Shown piece by piece: positions 13,501-26,912 of a stretch of DNA of 64,000 nt. The number at the start of each line of letters is the position of its first letter. Within the stretch, counting starts at the first letter, position 1. The notes under the pieces were generated by a model. That model searched no databases and was not told the DNA's origin. It worked only from the letters and a program-made list of their open reading frames with translations. The translations under genes and the position numbers were made by a program. The DNA is from Melanocharis versteri. Taxonomy: Eukaryota > Chordata > Aves > Passeriformes > Melanocharitidae. The stretch covers positions 2,112,304 to 2,176,303 of the forward strand of contig VZTG01001883.1 in the NCBI GenBank assembly GCA_013397845.1, read 5' to 3'.

Positions 13501-15001
13501 GGCTTCTGAAACCCAATATATTTTTGGAGTTCTGTGAATATAATTATATTTGTGAAAATTTCAATCTGCCATATCACTGCAGATATCTCTAAACTTCTCA
13601 AAATAAATGATCCTCTACACTCTGAAATTTTGATGAGAGATAATAATTTAGCAGTATTAATCTGAAACGTTGTCAAAGGATAAATGAACTGGGTAAGAAA
13701 TGATTTACCTTGATATTTTATTTGCAATATATCTCATAGTCTCATTTTCTAACTAAATGTAAAACATAAGAGTTTGACTAATGCTAGAAAAATAGGTAAA
13801 GACTCAGAGACTGGGATTAAAGAGACACTGGGTCATCTGAAAACTCCTGAGGTTGAGACTGGTTAGGAAATCTCAGAGGATCTCCCTTTTCCTGAGCTTT
13901 CATGTACACTTAATTCCTACCTCATTTGATTATTTTTATTTATTCATCACATAGCCTGATGAAGCTCCATAGTGCTACTGTACACAAGAAAAGAAAGTAC
14001 AGCTTTAATAAGATCCTTATTCTTTGTGACATACTATTAGTTTATCCAGCTGTCACTTGTTGGGTATAACTTGTAGAAACAGCTGGTGGAAACTGGGAAT
14101 ATAGAAAAATACTGAAGGATATATTTGGAGCAGATCGCAGCAGAAAATGTGTAAAAAAATTAATGCTGACATTGAATGTTTTGATTAATAGTGAAATTCA
14201 GAATAATTAAGGATTATTCCTCTGAGAAATGTGTGATAAATTAAATTTTCATCAAAATGAAGTGCTTACTAGGACAGATTGAGACCCAGAATTTCACTTG
14301 CAAAAAGGTAATTACTTGTTGGGATAGCTTCTGAATTTCCATTATATCACGTCTGCTAGAAGGACTGGTGAACACTGCTAGTCTTTTCATGACTGGAAAG
14401 CAAATTTTTTCTCTTAATTTCTCAAAAAAAATATGTGTAATGATGACAACCTTATTAGAAGAGAATTATAGAGTGAAACACTGTATTTGATAGAAAGCAT
14501 TCAATATTTTCTCAGTAAAAAACTTATTTTACAGGCTAACTTTTATTTTATTGGTGACTTTATACCTCATATCTTAAATTAAAAAATGGAACAATTAAAT
14601 AGAGACATTATAAGACTTTGTTTATAAAAGAAACATTTATCAGAATGTGTTTAAACCTGCAAAACTTTCCTTGATTTTGAAACCAGGTAAAGAATCAGAT
14701 TTGTTCATGTCACCTAACACTGGTGATTTCAGTACCTGAACTACACATACTAGACTTCCTTTTCAGCCAGAAGACAGAAATAAAGATTTGTAGATGTAAT
14801 TTCTCAGAGGTTAGGACTGTTTTTTTATATCTGCATCTAGATATAATAGGTTTTCTCAATTTATTATAAAGGAATAGCCTTTTATTTCATTCTTAGTAAT
14901 TTTGCCCTGGATAGCTGTGTAAAAATGCATGTAGTATGTTTCTGGGGGAGAAAAGACTTAGAATCTGATTGTCCCCCCTAATATTTATAACCAAGGACTT
15001 T

Positions 15002-15022
15002 GTAGTTAGTAATTTAGAATTT
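15002..15022 (+). repeat. 21-bp direct repeat, copy 1
   Basis: The 21 bases 15002-15022 (beginning GTAGTTAGTAATTTAG) recur exactly at 15442-15462, 440 bp downstream in the same orientation. The following bases remain similar. No transposon was recognised between the copies. Confidence 0.7.
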
Positions 15023-15441
15023 TCTTCTTGTAAAACTAGTAGTATTTCTCGATGTTTTTCTCGTTAGACTGTTTACCTGACATCAATATGTGTGTTTAAA
15101 TATTTGCATAGTAAATGATCGTAAAATAGAAATAGAGCTGAATCATATGCATACAAAATTTTCAGAAATTTTAGAAAATGATATGAAATAATTTTTGACC
15201 TCTAGCCTGTGTAATTTTTTTTGTTATTCTACTACTTAATTTTTTCCCCTAACAGTTAAATCACCAACTTCACTTGCTTAATGTTCAATAAAATATTTGC
15301 CTTACAAAGGCGTATTTTACTAGTTCAAATAGAAATAAATATCAGGTACTTTAGATAGCTGTTTACACACTTACTTTCATTCTCTCTGAGACATATACAT
15401 AATCTAGATTTCTCCCTTACTACTTAATAATCAGGTAATTA

Positions 15442-15462
15442 GTAGTTAGTAATTTAGAATTT
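15442..15462 (+). repeat. 21-bp direct repeat, copy 2
   Basis: This is the second exact copy of the 21-mer at 15002-15022. It could be an old local duplication. It is too long for a target-site duplication of the usual transposon classes. Confidence 0.7.
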
Positions 15463-17792
15463 CCTTTCTGAAGACCTTCTAATGTTGATTTGAATGTGTA
15501 AATAGAGATGAGTTGTGTATATATATTTATAAGATAAAATACAACAAAAAGGAGGAAGCCATAGAGAAAACATTAGCTCTGTCTGAACTGCAGTGCACTT
15601 TACGGCTGAAATTAGATGCTTAACTATTTTGGAACACAGCCTTTCAAAGTTCAATGTACACTGGCTGTTCAAACAGCTCAAAAGAGCTCATCTGACTACC
15701 TCACATGCACTGAAAACTTAAGGCCTTAGATAGTCTTTCAAGAGAAAACAGTGGTTTTGAGTTCTCAGCACAAGACAACCCATACCAATCAAAGCCTGTG
15801 ATTTTCTGAAGTGCATTGTTTAAATAAAACTCCATTCTGCTGACCAAGATAGTCACAGAGAGATCTGGCTCAAGTTCAAGAAACCAAGAATGCTGAAGCT
15901 TATTTTCTCTACCTGTAGAGAGCTGTATCGCTCTCCAGATGAGAGGTTGTCCTACCAAGTTTGAGAAGTTGGCTGTGGTCCAAATCAAACACCCTCTGTA
16001 GGCTCTCCTATTGGCATCTGCACTATACTTTGCAAAAATCCAGGAGTGAGACAGAAAAAGAATTAAGAAAGTTGCGATGCTTTAAAGATCTGACAAAGCT
16101 TGATAAAACCCATGACCTGCCTGGTTTTATGCCTGGAATGTTAGACAGAAAGTCCAACAGTGCAGAAGTCTGAAGCATTGCTCCCAAAGGTGAATGAACC
16201 TGGCTGGTTTCCCGAGTCCACATTGGAAATAACTGCACAGCAAAAGCCTGTTTAAGATTTTTCTTGCTGGCATTTATATGATTATATATTTAGAACTCTA
16301 TTAACACAGACACTAATTCACTGGGAATGAACTAATCCCATTACACACTTTGAATTTATGGTTGGTGCCAAAGATTGTAAGCTTAGTTACAGGATTTTAT
16401 GGAGCAGTCTGTCATTCATACATTTATTTCTGGTGGTGCTGGTGGGGATTTCTAGAACGCTTGTAAGAAGGTTAATCCCATATATTTAGCAATAAAACAG
16501 GTTGTACTAATTTCTTACAAGTTCTTGCTTGCTTTCTCTTTACTCTTTTATTATCTGAACCCCAACAGATCTGCAAGGACTGCTCTTTGAAGGAAGGATA
16601 CTATGAAGGAAAAGAAAAGATAGAGGAAATAGCATTATGGGGAAGATATAGGAGTGATAAAAGAATGCAAAAAATAGTATGGGAGATGGTTTCTTTGCTT
16701 GGCCTTTTTGTCTTCTACGAGTAGAACTCTTGGTTTGCTGCAGGAATAGTCTTTGTAAACATTACAGAAGACATTCAGCAGATTTAATGGACAGTTCTGA
16801 ATTCTAGGAATAACTGCTCAGGCAAATATAGAGGATATTGTAATTTTCTATGCAAAACGAATAAGGCCTTCACTACATGCAGAACCTCTGTGTATAATAA
16901 CTCATTACCATTTGAGGATACGTTATCATTGTGAAAAGGACCAGTGAGGAAATGAAATAAGGGTTATTGAACACACCAACAAAGGGGTTTAACGCTCTTA
17001 AATCCATATACGTTTTGTATATAATATCTTCATATTGTTTATATGGTTTTTGTATCTCTTCTGGTGAATTCTTGAGTTTCCAGATATGCATGTTCCTGCT
17101 TCAAAACTATTTGGTAGTATTCTCAGAGATAAAGCACGTTAATCACGTGTTTAATTTTCATTTGTTTCTGGAATTGAGCCTTATGCTTTACAAATGTTTT
17201 GTGGAATGAACCTGCTACTTGAAATTTCTGCTTTCCCATCATCTCAGTCCTCCGCTTCTTAGCTGATAAACTACACAGGCATTTATTAGAAGCAGCAATT
17301 CACTACGAGGTCCTTAACAACACTTTGTTAAGTGATGACCATGGTCAAGCACCCTTATATCAGCACAATGTCAATAAAGAAAAGCCTATCATCTTTCACC
17401 AAAGTGAACTACAAAAGTGGGAAGCCATCCTTTCACTAGACTACCAGTTCATCTAGCAGTTTATTTTCTTTTGCAAAATTCCTTAATGGCATCTCTTCCT
17501 AGACCAGTAAAATGCTACCATAACACTAACCTCACATGAACCTGTATTCCCATTTGATGAAACTTGGAAAAGATAAAACATGGTTCATAACATCTATGAG
17601 CACCTAACTTTTATTATATGAACACTACTTTAAATATAATTGAACAAAAGACAGATATTACAGAATTGGAAGAAGAGTATTATATTCTCCTCCCCACCAT
17701 CCCCCGTTTGTCCTATACAGCTGACCTTAATTCCAGAATATACTGTGCAGTGGTTTGTCCTTTACAGCTTAGTTAGGAATCTGGGACATTGA

Positions 17793-17837
17793 AATTCTCT
17801 TTAACATTGCTCATTCTGAGCAATGTTAAAGAGAGTT
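17793..17837. repeat. Near-perfect hairpin, 21-bp stem, 3-nt loop
   Basis: The left arm includes CTCTTTAACATTGCTCA (17797-17813), followed by the loop TTC (17814-17816) and the exact reverse complement TGAGCAATGTTAAAGAG (17817-17833). One further perfect pair follows, then a G:T position and two more A:T pairs, extending the stem to 17793/17837. A stem this long is not expected by chance in 64 kb. The loop is shorter than in a typical microRNA precursor, and there is no T-tract or gene to suggest a terminator. A fold-back template-switch mutation is the simplest inference. Confidence 0.9.
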
Positions 17838-20800
17838 GAACTTTGGTGTGAAAACAAAGAAACTTGTATGTTTAAGTGCAGAGAATACCTGAAAGGAATT
17901 TGAAAAGGAATCTGAACATCAAAGTCATGGATGGAGAGTGAAATACTCTCCCAGTTTTAGACTGACGGTGTTTGAAATCAGAGGATTAAAATTTAATTTT
18001 TAGGTCATCTTGGATTAACCATTTTTAGGAATTACTGTTTCTGGGGTGACATTTACCTCCTGATACAAGCAGCAGATTTTTTAGTAGCCACTTTATCTGG
18101 ATTGGAAAGAAAGAGGGGCAAGCAAACCATAGATTTCAAAACAGACATATTCAAAGCATACAGTTACACACAGATATGATGTCTAGAAAGAAACTCCCTG
18201 TAGTGGCACCACTGAGAATAAAATATTGTTATGTAATCTAACGATATTCACCTTTATAAAACATTCTGTGTTCATGAAATTTTATGAGCCATGAGTAGGA
18301 AGAATGTAGGTTATTGCATAGTGTTGTACGTATTTTCTGAGATGATAGAAAATCCACAGCTGTTTCTGTGTCTGGTATGTTCCAGTCGTTCTGTTGATCC
18401 CAACAGCAGAGATAAAGTTCATATTTAGCTAAAAATCCGCTTAAAGTAGCTGAGACAAGTTAAAACATTATACTATGGAACTAACCAGGTTTGTAACATA
18501 CAAGTTTTACCCAGCATGAAGTGGTATTAAAATTTCACATTAACACTGCTTTACAGTGTTATATGTAAAGCTAGCAATAAAAGGCAACATACTATTTTAT
18601 GAAGAGAAAGCTTATTGGTAAACATTCATGAGGTCTACACACAGTTACTCTCAAATGGACACCTGCCTGTGTTTTGCATGAAAATACCCTCTTGTATAGT
18701 TGATGTAATATCTCATGAAATTGACAGGATTTTGCAAAATGTTTCAAAAATCTTATTTATCTCAACTTTATAACAGATAAGCAAACTAACCCAGAAAGGA
18801 GCAAAAGGTCCTCACTGATTCTCTTTCCAGAGGGCTCACAATTTTCAGCTACACAATTACCATAAAAATTTGTTAGCCCAAATGCAAGTGCATAAACTGA
18901 TCTGAAAGTTGGAATTCTCCTTTTTCAGCTAATCTAAAGCTCCTCTGAACACCTTCACAGAATTAAGAACATAGTGGCATGAATAGTTAGGATTTTTGTC
19001 TGTGAGCCACAGCAAGAAAAACAAACTGAAGAACATTTTTTTCAGCCAAAGCAAAGAAAAGGCAAAATGCATTGATTATCATATCATTTGCAGCTTTATC
19101 ACTCCACCACCTAACAAATGATGTTCAGTCTGCTTGGTCATATACTTTATTGCATTTATTTTTTTTTTAAACTTAAATAGTATTTTGGAAAATTTCTAAC
19201 TCTTTTCTTTGCATACTGAAATCAGGATTAGTTTAATTCTTATCAAAATTCAGAAATGGCATGCTTTGTATGTATGAATCCACACCTGTTATCCAGAAGC
19301 AGTGATAATATATTGGTCCTTAAAACTGTCTTTAGTGTAAAAGAGAAACTGTTTTGCCATAAGTTTTGGGTTAGGGTAATTCTAGGAAGAAAAGACATGA
19401 CATGTTGCTTTAGAAAAGAAAATTGGAATGTATTTGAAGTTTCTCATGGCTTGTAATGTCAAAAAGAGCCCTAAGCAAGACAGATTGGTGAGCCTATCAG
19501 GGGAGATGGTCACAAGTGCAGAGTAAATACAATTTATCATTTGACTCCATATTTTATCACAGCCCTGCCTGTCTGTGTATCTCTGGTCCTGATCCTGCAG
19601 AATTGAAGTCCAAAGAATGTTTTGTCTTTGATGTAAATAGAAGCAGGAACATATTTAATCTGCCTGTTACAATACCATACTCTGTGTATACAATATAAAA
19701 CCTAGCTCAGTCTTTCCTCCTTGCCTTTATCCAGTCCAGATTTCCTCTTGACAATAATGGTATTTTTAATCCCCAAAGTAGTTGAGGAGGATGAGTTTAT
19801 TGGGGGTTATTTCTTAGGGTTTTTTAACTAGTTGCATGTCTAGATATCGTTTTAAAATCCTGAAATTCCCAACTTCTGCTCTAAAATGATCCACCAAAGG
19901 ATTTAGAATAGAGAGTGTGATAAAAAAGATGAGGTTGTTAGAATTGTTAGAAAATAATTTTAAAGAATATGCCAATACCAGAGAGTACAGGCAACAGATT
20001 TTCAAAATTGTAGTTATGTCTGAAAATTATATATGTACAATTTAACGTCTTTCAGCAGAAGTGAATGTCGCATGAATTTTTACAATGCTAGTCAGCTTAC
20101 CACTGGTAATGAGAAAGCAACAAAATACAGACATATATAACTTTAAATTGGAAATTCAGCAATACAGAAAACTGATTTTAATCTCCTCAGGAAAATCTAA
20201 AGAATTGACACATGTAGACAATTCCTAATACTATGTCTTTTAAAACATGATGACACAGAGACAAAGTCCAGCAGTTTGTTGTAATCAGTTTGATCCATAT
20301 CAGGCCATAGAGTTAATGTCCAAAGAATTTGAATGTGAGGTAAAAAAGAAAAAGTAAAAGCAAACACTGCAAGAAGGACGTGGAGAAAAAAAAGGAAACC
20401 AAACAAATGTTCTTACTTTGTAAGAAAGCGTGACTGGAAATCTCCCTTATTGATCGTAGGGAAAGAACTGCTCCCCAACAACAATTATGCAGTTCCATTT
20501 TCCTTGACTTTTTTTTCTACTTTCAGCAGGTGGTGGGAGGAAAGACTTGATTTAGCTATGATTAGCATTTTTCCATAGGAAATGTTTAAAGTATTAATAA
20601 ATACATATTGAATTGTACACTCAGAAAAATGTACAAGAAAATTGCCTTGAGGTATATGATGAAAATCACATTTTGCCTATAAACAGGAAAGAGCAGTTTT
20701 TTGCCTTGCAGCTTTGTGTGAGACTGTGTGTGTTAGCTTTTAAAATCAGATGGCAAAGAAGCACTGCAGAATTACTGTGCAGATGAGTAACTTTTATCAC

Positions 20801-23800
20801 AAACAGAAATTTGACAAAGATATCCGATTCTTAGCGGGAATTTCATTAATCATGCTTAAGTTATTCAAAGAGTAAAGCAATCAGTCTAAAGTTCCTGTCA
20901 TAAAGCTTCCAAAAATCTTAAACTTAGTTCCTTCATTGTATCATTGTTAAGTAATTGAGTTGTACAGAAAGTGTAGATAACACAAAGGGAAGACATCCTG
21001 AGACCATGAACAAAAACTGAGACTGATAGTTGAGGTCCATGAGTTTTTTTGGGTTATTGAATACTCCAAGTGCAGGTTTATTTATCTGAACAACAGACAT
21101 AATTAAGTTTATCAATATTAAGCTTTTGAAAATCTGCAGGTTACAAGCACTTGACATAATCATATCCTATGACAAATAAGTGGTCATTGTTCCTAATCAT
21201 TTAGAGAGGATTTTGTAACTTGCTTACAGTTGCATTTGTCCTGTCTATGGTAATTCCTGTAAACAAAGTTATTTTGTGTTGAAGCGTCTTACATCTGGGC
21301 CTTTGTCTGGTGCTGTGAGTTGGGTTGAGAATCTATCATATTCCAATTATTAATCTATCATACTCTATGCCTCAATATAAGATTGATTTTTCTTGAGTTA
21401 TGTGAATGTTATTAATGGTCATAACATTAACTTGATTGCTGTACTTCTAATCTAGCCACAGAATTTGAATATTGTGTGAATTGTTGAGCATTCCAACCCT
21501 TTTTTTTCCCCCCTGCTGTGTTTTTTTCCTGTTTTTTTTCCCCCTAGACTCTCATTGAACTTTTCAAAATTTCAGGAGAGAAGAGGAAAAGACAGAGATG
21601 AAAAGCAACCGGGTTCAGAAGAGCCCATCGCAAAAATAATAAAATACCATGGTGGGATAAAAGTCTGTGTGCTAAAGACAGCTCTGAGGAGACCTTTGTC
21701 TGAGGCCCTGGAGTCTCCTTCTGTATCACTTAATTGAAATCAGAATTAGCAACAGGAATGTTTGCATATTATCAGCATGATCAGGACAAAGCCTGTGGTG
21801 CTGTGGGCAGGCTTACAATACAAGGGATTGTAGTGTGGTGTGGGAAGATAATGCAGAAATGATACAAAGGCCCACAGGGAAAAAGGCAAAATGATTTAGG
21901 TTTAAAATAATTATAACATACATTTTATAAAAGGCAGCTGGGTTGCAAACCTGGAAAAATTTTTCTTATTAAAAGTAATGGTTCTGGTCTGATTTTGATG
22001 CTGGCATGAGGCTTTTCTGACAAGAAAACTGTGGACAAACATCAGCACCACCACAAAAACTGAGAAACAATAGTTCTGTTGTACAAGGGGAAATTATTTC
22101 CTGAAATGTAGTATATACAAGTTTTTTACTCAATCTAATTTTAAATAGTTTCCCCAGACATTCTTCTTTTCAAGTATTCAAAGGAGGTGACAAACCTTCA
22201 TAGAAAACTTTAATACTATTTGGCTCATAGGCATATATTTTCTCAGCTAACTGTACCACTGGTGAAAGCTGGCAGATTACTACCCTTTGACACCAAAACT
22301 CTTTATTTATTCACCTAATAGGTAAAACATAATCAGTATTACAGTGTGCTCTGTTCCACAGGCTGAAAGGCTGGGCTGTTGTCCTGGAAAACCTTAGTCA
22401 TAGAAAAGAAAAAGAGGGAACGTTTATCTCTAAAGTGTAAACAACTCTTGGTTTTAAAAACTCATGAGAATCTGAAATAGACCACACAGCCGCGGGATAT
22501 CAGGGTGCTTTTTCTTAAGTGGGCTAGCTATTGTGTAAGTATTTTAAATGAGATGCAGTGACTTCTTCAGCAGCTCTTTCTTATACAGTGTTTTACGCTA
22601 TTTTCGTATAAATAAGATACATGTACTTTTATGAACTTTTGGTTTCCTAGAAAATTATGTACACTAGTGTTGTCAAATGGTACTTTGTGCAATATAATTT
22701 GGCATTTTAAATTCATTGAACTTGTTAGAATAAAGATTTTTGAACCATGACAAAATAGAGACTTGAAGGAGTGGAACTGTGTTAAGCAGTATTAATATGT
22801 GCACTTAAGAGTTGTGGTTGTTTGGACAACACCTTCATGGAAGTGATTCAGCTGGCTTCGGTATTATGTACAATTAAGGGGTGACAGATCAGGAATCATG
22901 CAGCGAGGTAAACCTGGGTTAAGTATATCATTACCTGGAGCACTTACAGCTGTCTGTGGTATATCAAACAGGAAATGGAATCTAAGCCAAAATTACTGGC
23001 CTAAAGATGATACACAAGGTAATGTACAGAAATAGACAAAGTTCTATTAGATTATAAATTAGCTGTGGGAGGAGAAAGACCCATATTTTAGTGATTCCAT
23101 AAATAAAGAAGTTCATGGCTTGACTGCTGTGCTGTAACATTCCAACCTTATGATCAGTTTTGGAAGGATCTACTGTTTAGCCTCAGACATATTTTTCATA
23201 GCAGCTGACAAGATGTCCAGTTTCTCAGGTCAGGTGACTTCAAATTCATGGTATTCTAAAATTGTTCGATGGGATCCATGAAGACTCTGCTATCATCTCA
23301 ACGAGTCCACAAACTACTCTCTCTCTAATGTGACGAAGAGTCAAGCAGTGGTAATTAATGAAGTAATCCAAGGTAATACTAAGCTTATATATTAAACTGG
23401 TACAGATTTGAAGCACATCTGTAAATTAGACTGTTGCCAATTTCCAGTTCCATATATGGCTTATGTATATGTCTGCAGAAATAGAACCTATATAGGTTAA
23501 TTTAAACCATTTATGAGAGCACCATACAAATAAGTGGGGTTTTTACCTCTCACAGCCCTGAATGCAAATTGTAAAGTAAAAATAAGCCTACAAAATTACT
23601 AGCACAGTATGGTGACAAAAGATGATCTTCCAGTGAACCAGCCTGTTTTGTCCCTTGCCCTTGATCCTTTGCCAGAACCTCCTGCCTGATCCATAACTAA
23701 AGGCATTTAACTATAATATCACTAGTCTTCATTGTATGTGCACAGAGCAAACAAGGTCCATTAATGAGGGTGTGTTTGCAGGGTATTTAACTCCAATCTA

Positions 23801-25666
23801 ACTCTAACACAGTGGCTAGCAAGAGAAGTCATATTGCCCATAGCGTATACCTGAGCCCTTCATTCACAGTCTTCTTCCTATCTTTTGTTTTTGCATAGAC
23901 AAGTAATAAACACTTCTTTTTCCCCCTGGAAAGTTGTCTTTAATCTCCACTTAAATGATTTCCAGCTGCTCACCATGAACACTGAAGCAAACATATTCCA
24001 GATACTACCTCCATTATATGAATTTTCAGCCTACCCCATAGAGCTCAGACTTTCTAGCAGTGAATCAAACACTTAGTTTCCAAGATTGCCTACCATGGCC
24101 TGCAATCAGATAATACATTAACCTTTAATCCTCGTTTTATCACATATCAATATTTTCGACCTTAGATGTCATTCATCTCTACTAACCACCAAATATAAGG
24201 TCTACTAATTAATTTGTCTTCACAGCGTTTGAAACCCTGACCCAAAAAGGAACCTGCAAGGATGACTCTGCTACCTTAAACAATAACGAACATATGTTCT
24301 TCTAAACTACTTTAATATAGATTACTTTATACAGAGGTCTTTTAATTGCAATATACCTTTTCTTTTCAAACTATCTAGTCATATAATATTTTTTCACAGG
24401 TGCTTTGACTCATTTAAGTCATTTAGTGCAAAATATAAACTCATACTGGAGATAAATAAGGTTCGTGGAATAAAAGAGACTGTTGTCTATCAGTTTAATA
24501 ACTCATTCAATACAAAAGTTAAAAAAACTGAGGAAAATTAATCAGGAAATTATTTTAGGAAAACAAAATTAGGAGCATCCAATTAACACCTCTAATCTGA
24601 GCAATTGACAGGAATCCTGGAAAAAGGTATTATATTTCTTTGATTGGCATGAATAGCTGAAATGGAACCTTTCCTTGGTGTTTAATCTCAGAATCAGGTA
24701 CCTCATTTCTGCAGTAGAGGACTTGGAGGTCTGATTTGCTGCAGTGACAAGCTGGTAGTGCCACAAATTAACAACACTGTGCTCTGAACGATTTGTATAT
24801 CGTAAATTGTTAAGTACAAAGGCAAGGAATATCTAAACATCTGTACCTTTTGATCTGTTCACTGAATTCCTTATCAGCAAAAAAAAACCCCCAACAAACC
24901 TCTATTGTTTCACATGGATATTAAATGCATAAGCTGAAAGAGATGTTGAGGACATATAGGGTTCTATGAAGGAAATGACAGCCTCATAGGGAACTTGATA
25001 AGGAAAGCAAGAGGGCTGTGAGGGGTAAAGGCTTGAGTAGTGTGCAGTACACAAGCCATGAGGCCTATACTAAAAAACTGGTGGTAAAAATATCTCAAAC
25101 GACTTAGAATCAGGTAGAGGTTTTGTGTACCATGCAGAAAGGAAGTCTTAGGCATTTTGAATCAGGAATTGAGTTGTACTGTGTACTCACAAGAGAAGAA
25201 AAATAAGATGCTCTAATCATTCTTAATTATTGCTTTTCTCTTCTGGGGTGCCTGAAATATGCCTGCCTCTTTATCACATAGACTTGTTGTAGTTACAAAG
25301 TAATCTATGGCTTTCAATTCCCTGCATGTAATTCCTGTTACAAATACAAGAACTTGTCTACATCAGCCTACATCAAGGTCTTAATTCAGAAAGAAAAGGC
25401 ATAAAAAAGCACCTTTATTCAGAAAAGAGTGCCCACCGATTTGCAATCAAAGCTATTGAGTCTAAGCATGTCAGTGGCTATGTTAAATGGCATATGGAAG
25501 TGACAACTGGGAACTGCAGTATTTAGTCACTAGGTACGTGCTACACTTTTGTCTGAAGATCACACCAATTTTTTTCAGAACTCAAAAACTTTCTGGATGC
25601 TTATATTCACATTTGTGTGATACATTTAAATGAGCATAGAGTAACAGTATGGAACTGGTTTTTTTC
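17838..25666. other. Unique AT-rich non-coding DNA
   Basis: No gene or transposon is recognised. The stretch includes a pyrimidine tract with an AG acceptor-like end near 21546 and a slightly GC-richer segment after it, discussed in the findings. Open frames are under 90 codons and overlap on both strands. Confidence 0.5.
21494..21547 (+). repeat. Pyrimidine-rich tract ending in AG
   Basis: A roughly 50-base tract of alternating T and C runs, broken only by a few Gs, ends in CCCCCTAG at 21546-21547. It resembles a strong splice-acceptor polypyrimidine tract but may equally be simple low-complexity sequence. The downstream 60-codon frame (21555-21737) shows no recognisable domain and has a competing frame on the opposite strand. 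Confidence 0.45.
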
Positions 25667-25777
25667 NGTAGATTTTTTAAAATGTGAAATGAAAAGGGGA
25701 AAAAGTCTTAAGTCCCAGAAAAATTCTTATGTCTCCCTCCCCCCTCACCCCTTCTGGTGAGAGAGACAAAAGGCAGN
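25667..25777. other. Probable assembly artefact: N-bounded 109-bp block
   Basis: Single N characters stand at 25667 and 25777. The 109 bases between them (25668-25776) are identical, with no mismatch that I can find, to 26913-27021, and both copies start and end at the same base. A genuine duplication would not be expected to coincide at both ends with ambiguous bases. The simplest reading is a misplaced read or contig used to fill a scaffold gap. Confidence 0.85.
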
Positions 25778-26883
25778 TGACAGCTAAACTGCCTGCGCTA
25801 GAGTGGTTGACCTTCACTTTTGGTCTTCTTGCCCTCAGTTATTATAGAAATAACAGAAACATATTTTCACAGAATTTATTCATTTCAGCTTTTAATGGAT
25901 ACCACATTTGTCACTTCTCAAGAACAGGCACCCGTGGCTAGCTCTCAAATTACAATATTATAGAATAAATGTCATGTGTAACTAAGACATGATTGCAGTT
26001 TGTTTGGATCATTTTGTATTCTATCATCAGCACACAAGAGGGACACATAATTCAGTCACTGATGTGATAAATCTCACAACAAAATGAAAATTGCAGAGTT
26101 TATTCCTTATGCAATCTCCTGTAACAGTAGGAATAATTATGAATTTTAGGAAAGAAAAAAAAAATATTTAATATGGTAAGGGTGGGGAAAACAAGTAACG
26201 TGATTAGGGCAGAAGCAAACAGTCCATTTTATTTTAAAACTTTGATGAATGATGTTTTATAAAGAGCAAGTTTTTATTAAGAGCAGGAAAGGTTTTAAAT
26301 GGTTGAAAGGTTGTAGGGATAAAAAGGTATCGATTTGTCTGCAATTAAGAAGCCATAAAGCATATCTGAATTGCTATCACTTTTTAAAAAGAAAACAGAA
26401 ATCATAATTAAATTGTTTGCAGATTGAATTTTCCAGGAATTAAATAGCGCACATTTGGATTAGTGGAACCTCAAACCTACTGAGATTTATAAGGTTAGAT
26501 CTTGCCATGTGTTTGGTTTATGCATTGTAACACAACTGCAGCTGTGGAAACCTTCAAATTTGTCATTATGTTTTTCCTTTTTTAGATCAAGTATGAGAAA
26601 AGGATTCTCCTGTGCTCAAAACAAAAGCGTTTAATTTTTTGATTAATTAGATGCTCCACCAGCTCTTCATATTATGGATTTATGAAACAATTTAAAAACA
26701 ATAATTTCATTTAGAAAAGGTCAAGTAGATAGCTATGTCCAAACCAGTTCATTACAATATTTCTAAGGAGAAACACTAACTGAGCTAAGAATCTTCGATT
26801 CTCATTCTGAAGTTTGCCAGGTGATATTTGTTTATTCTTTTAGAATGCTAGGAAATCCCTCTAAGTGTTGAAATAAGTGTTTT
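25778..26883. other. Unique AT-rich non-coding DNA
   Basis: No gene or repeat is recognised. The 70-codon frame across 25729-25941 runs through an N and the duplicated block and is not real. Confidence 0.5.
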
Positions 26884-26905
26884 TATATATATATATATAT
26901 ATATA
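26884..26905. repeat. (TA)11 microsatellite
   Basis: This is a pure TA dinucleotide run of 22 bases. It lies immediately left of the ERV-like element that starts near 26.9 kb and of the 109-bp block copied at 25.67 kb. Confidence 0.95.
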
Positions 26906-26912
26906 AAGGTAA

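Larger units (their letters stand above)
10513..17792. other. Unique AT-rich non-coding DNA
   Basis: No gene or known transposon is recognised in this 7.3 kb. Frames of up to 109 codons (for example 13398-13727 on the minus strand) have composition typical of random AT-rich sequence. A 21-bp direct repeat is listed separately. Confidence 0.5.

Noticed and set aside
13398..13727. 109-codon minus-strand frame
   Set aside because: It has no recognisable domain, and its Ile/Lys/Glu-rich composition is as expected for AT-rich non-coding sequence.
17793..17837. Rho-independent terminator or microRNA gene
   Set aside because: A bacterial-type terminator is out of context and there is no T-tract. 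A 3-base loop with a 21-bp stem is too short for a usual microRNA precursor.
25729..25941. 70-codon frame starting in the N-bounded block
   Set aside because: It runs through an ambiguous base and an assembly artefact.
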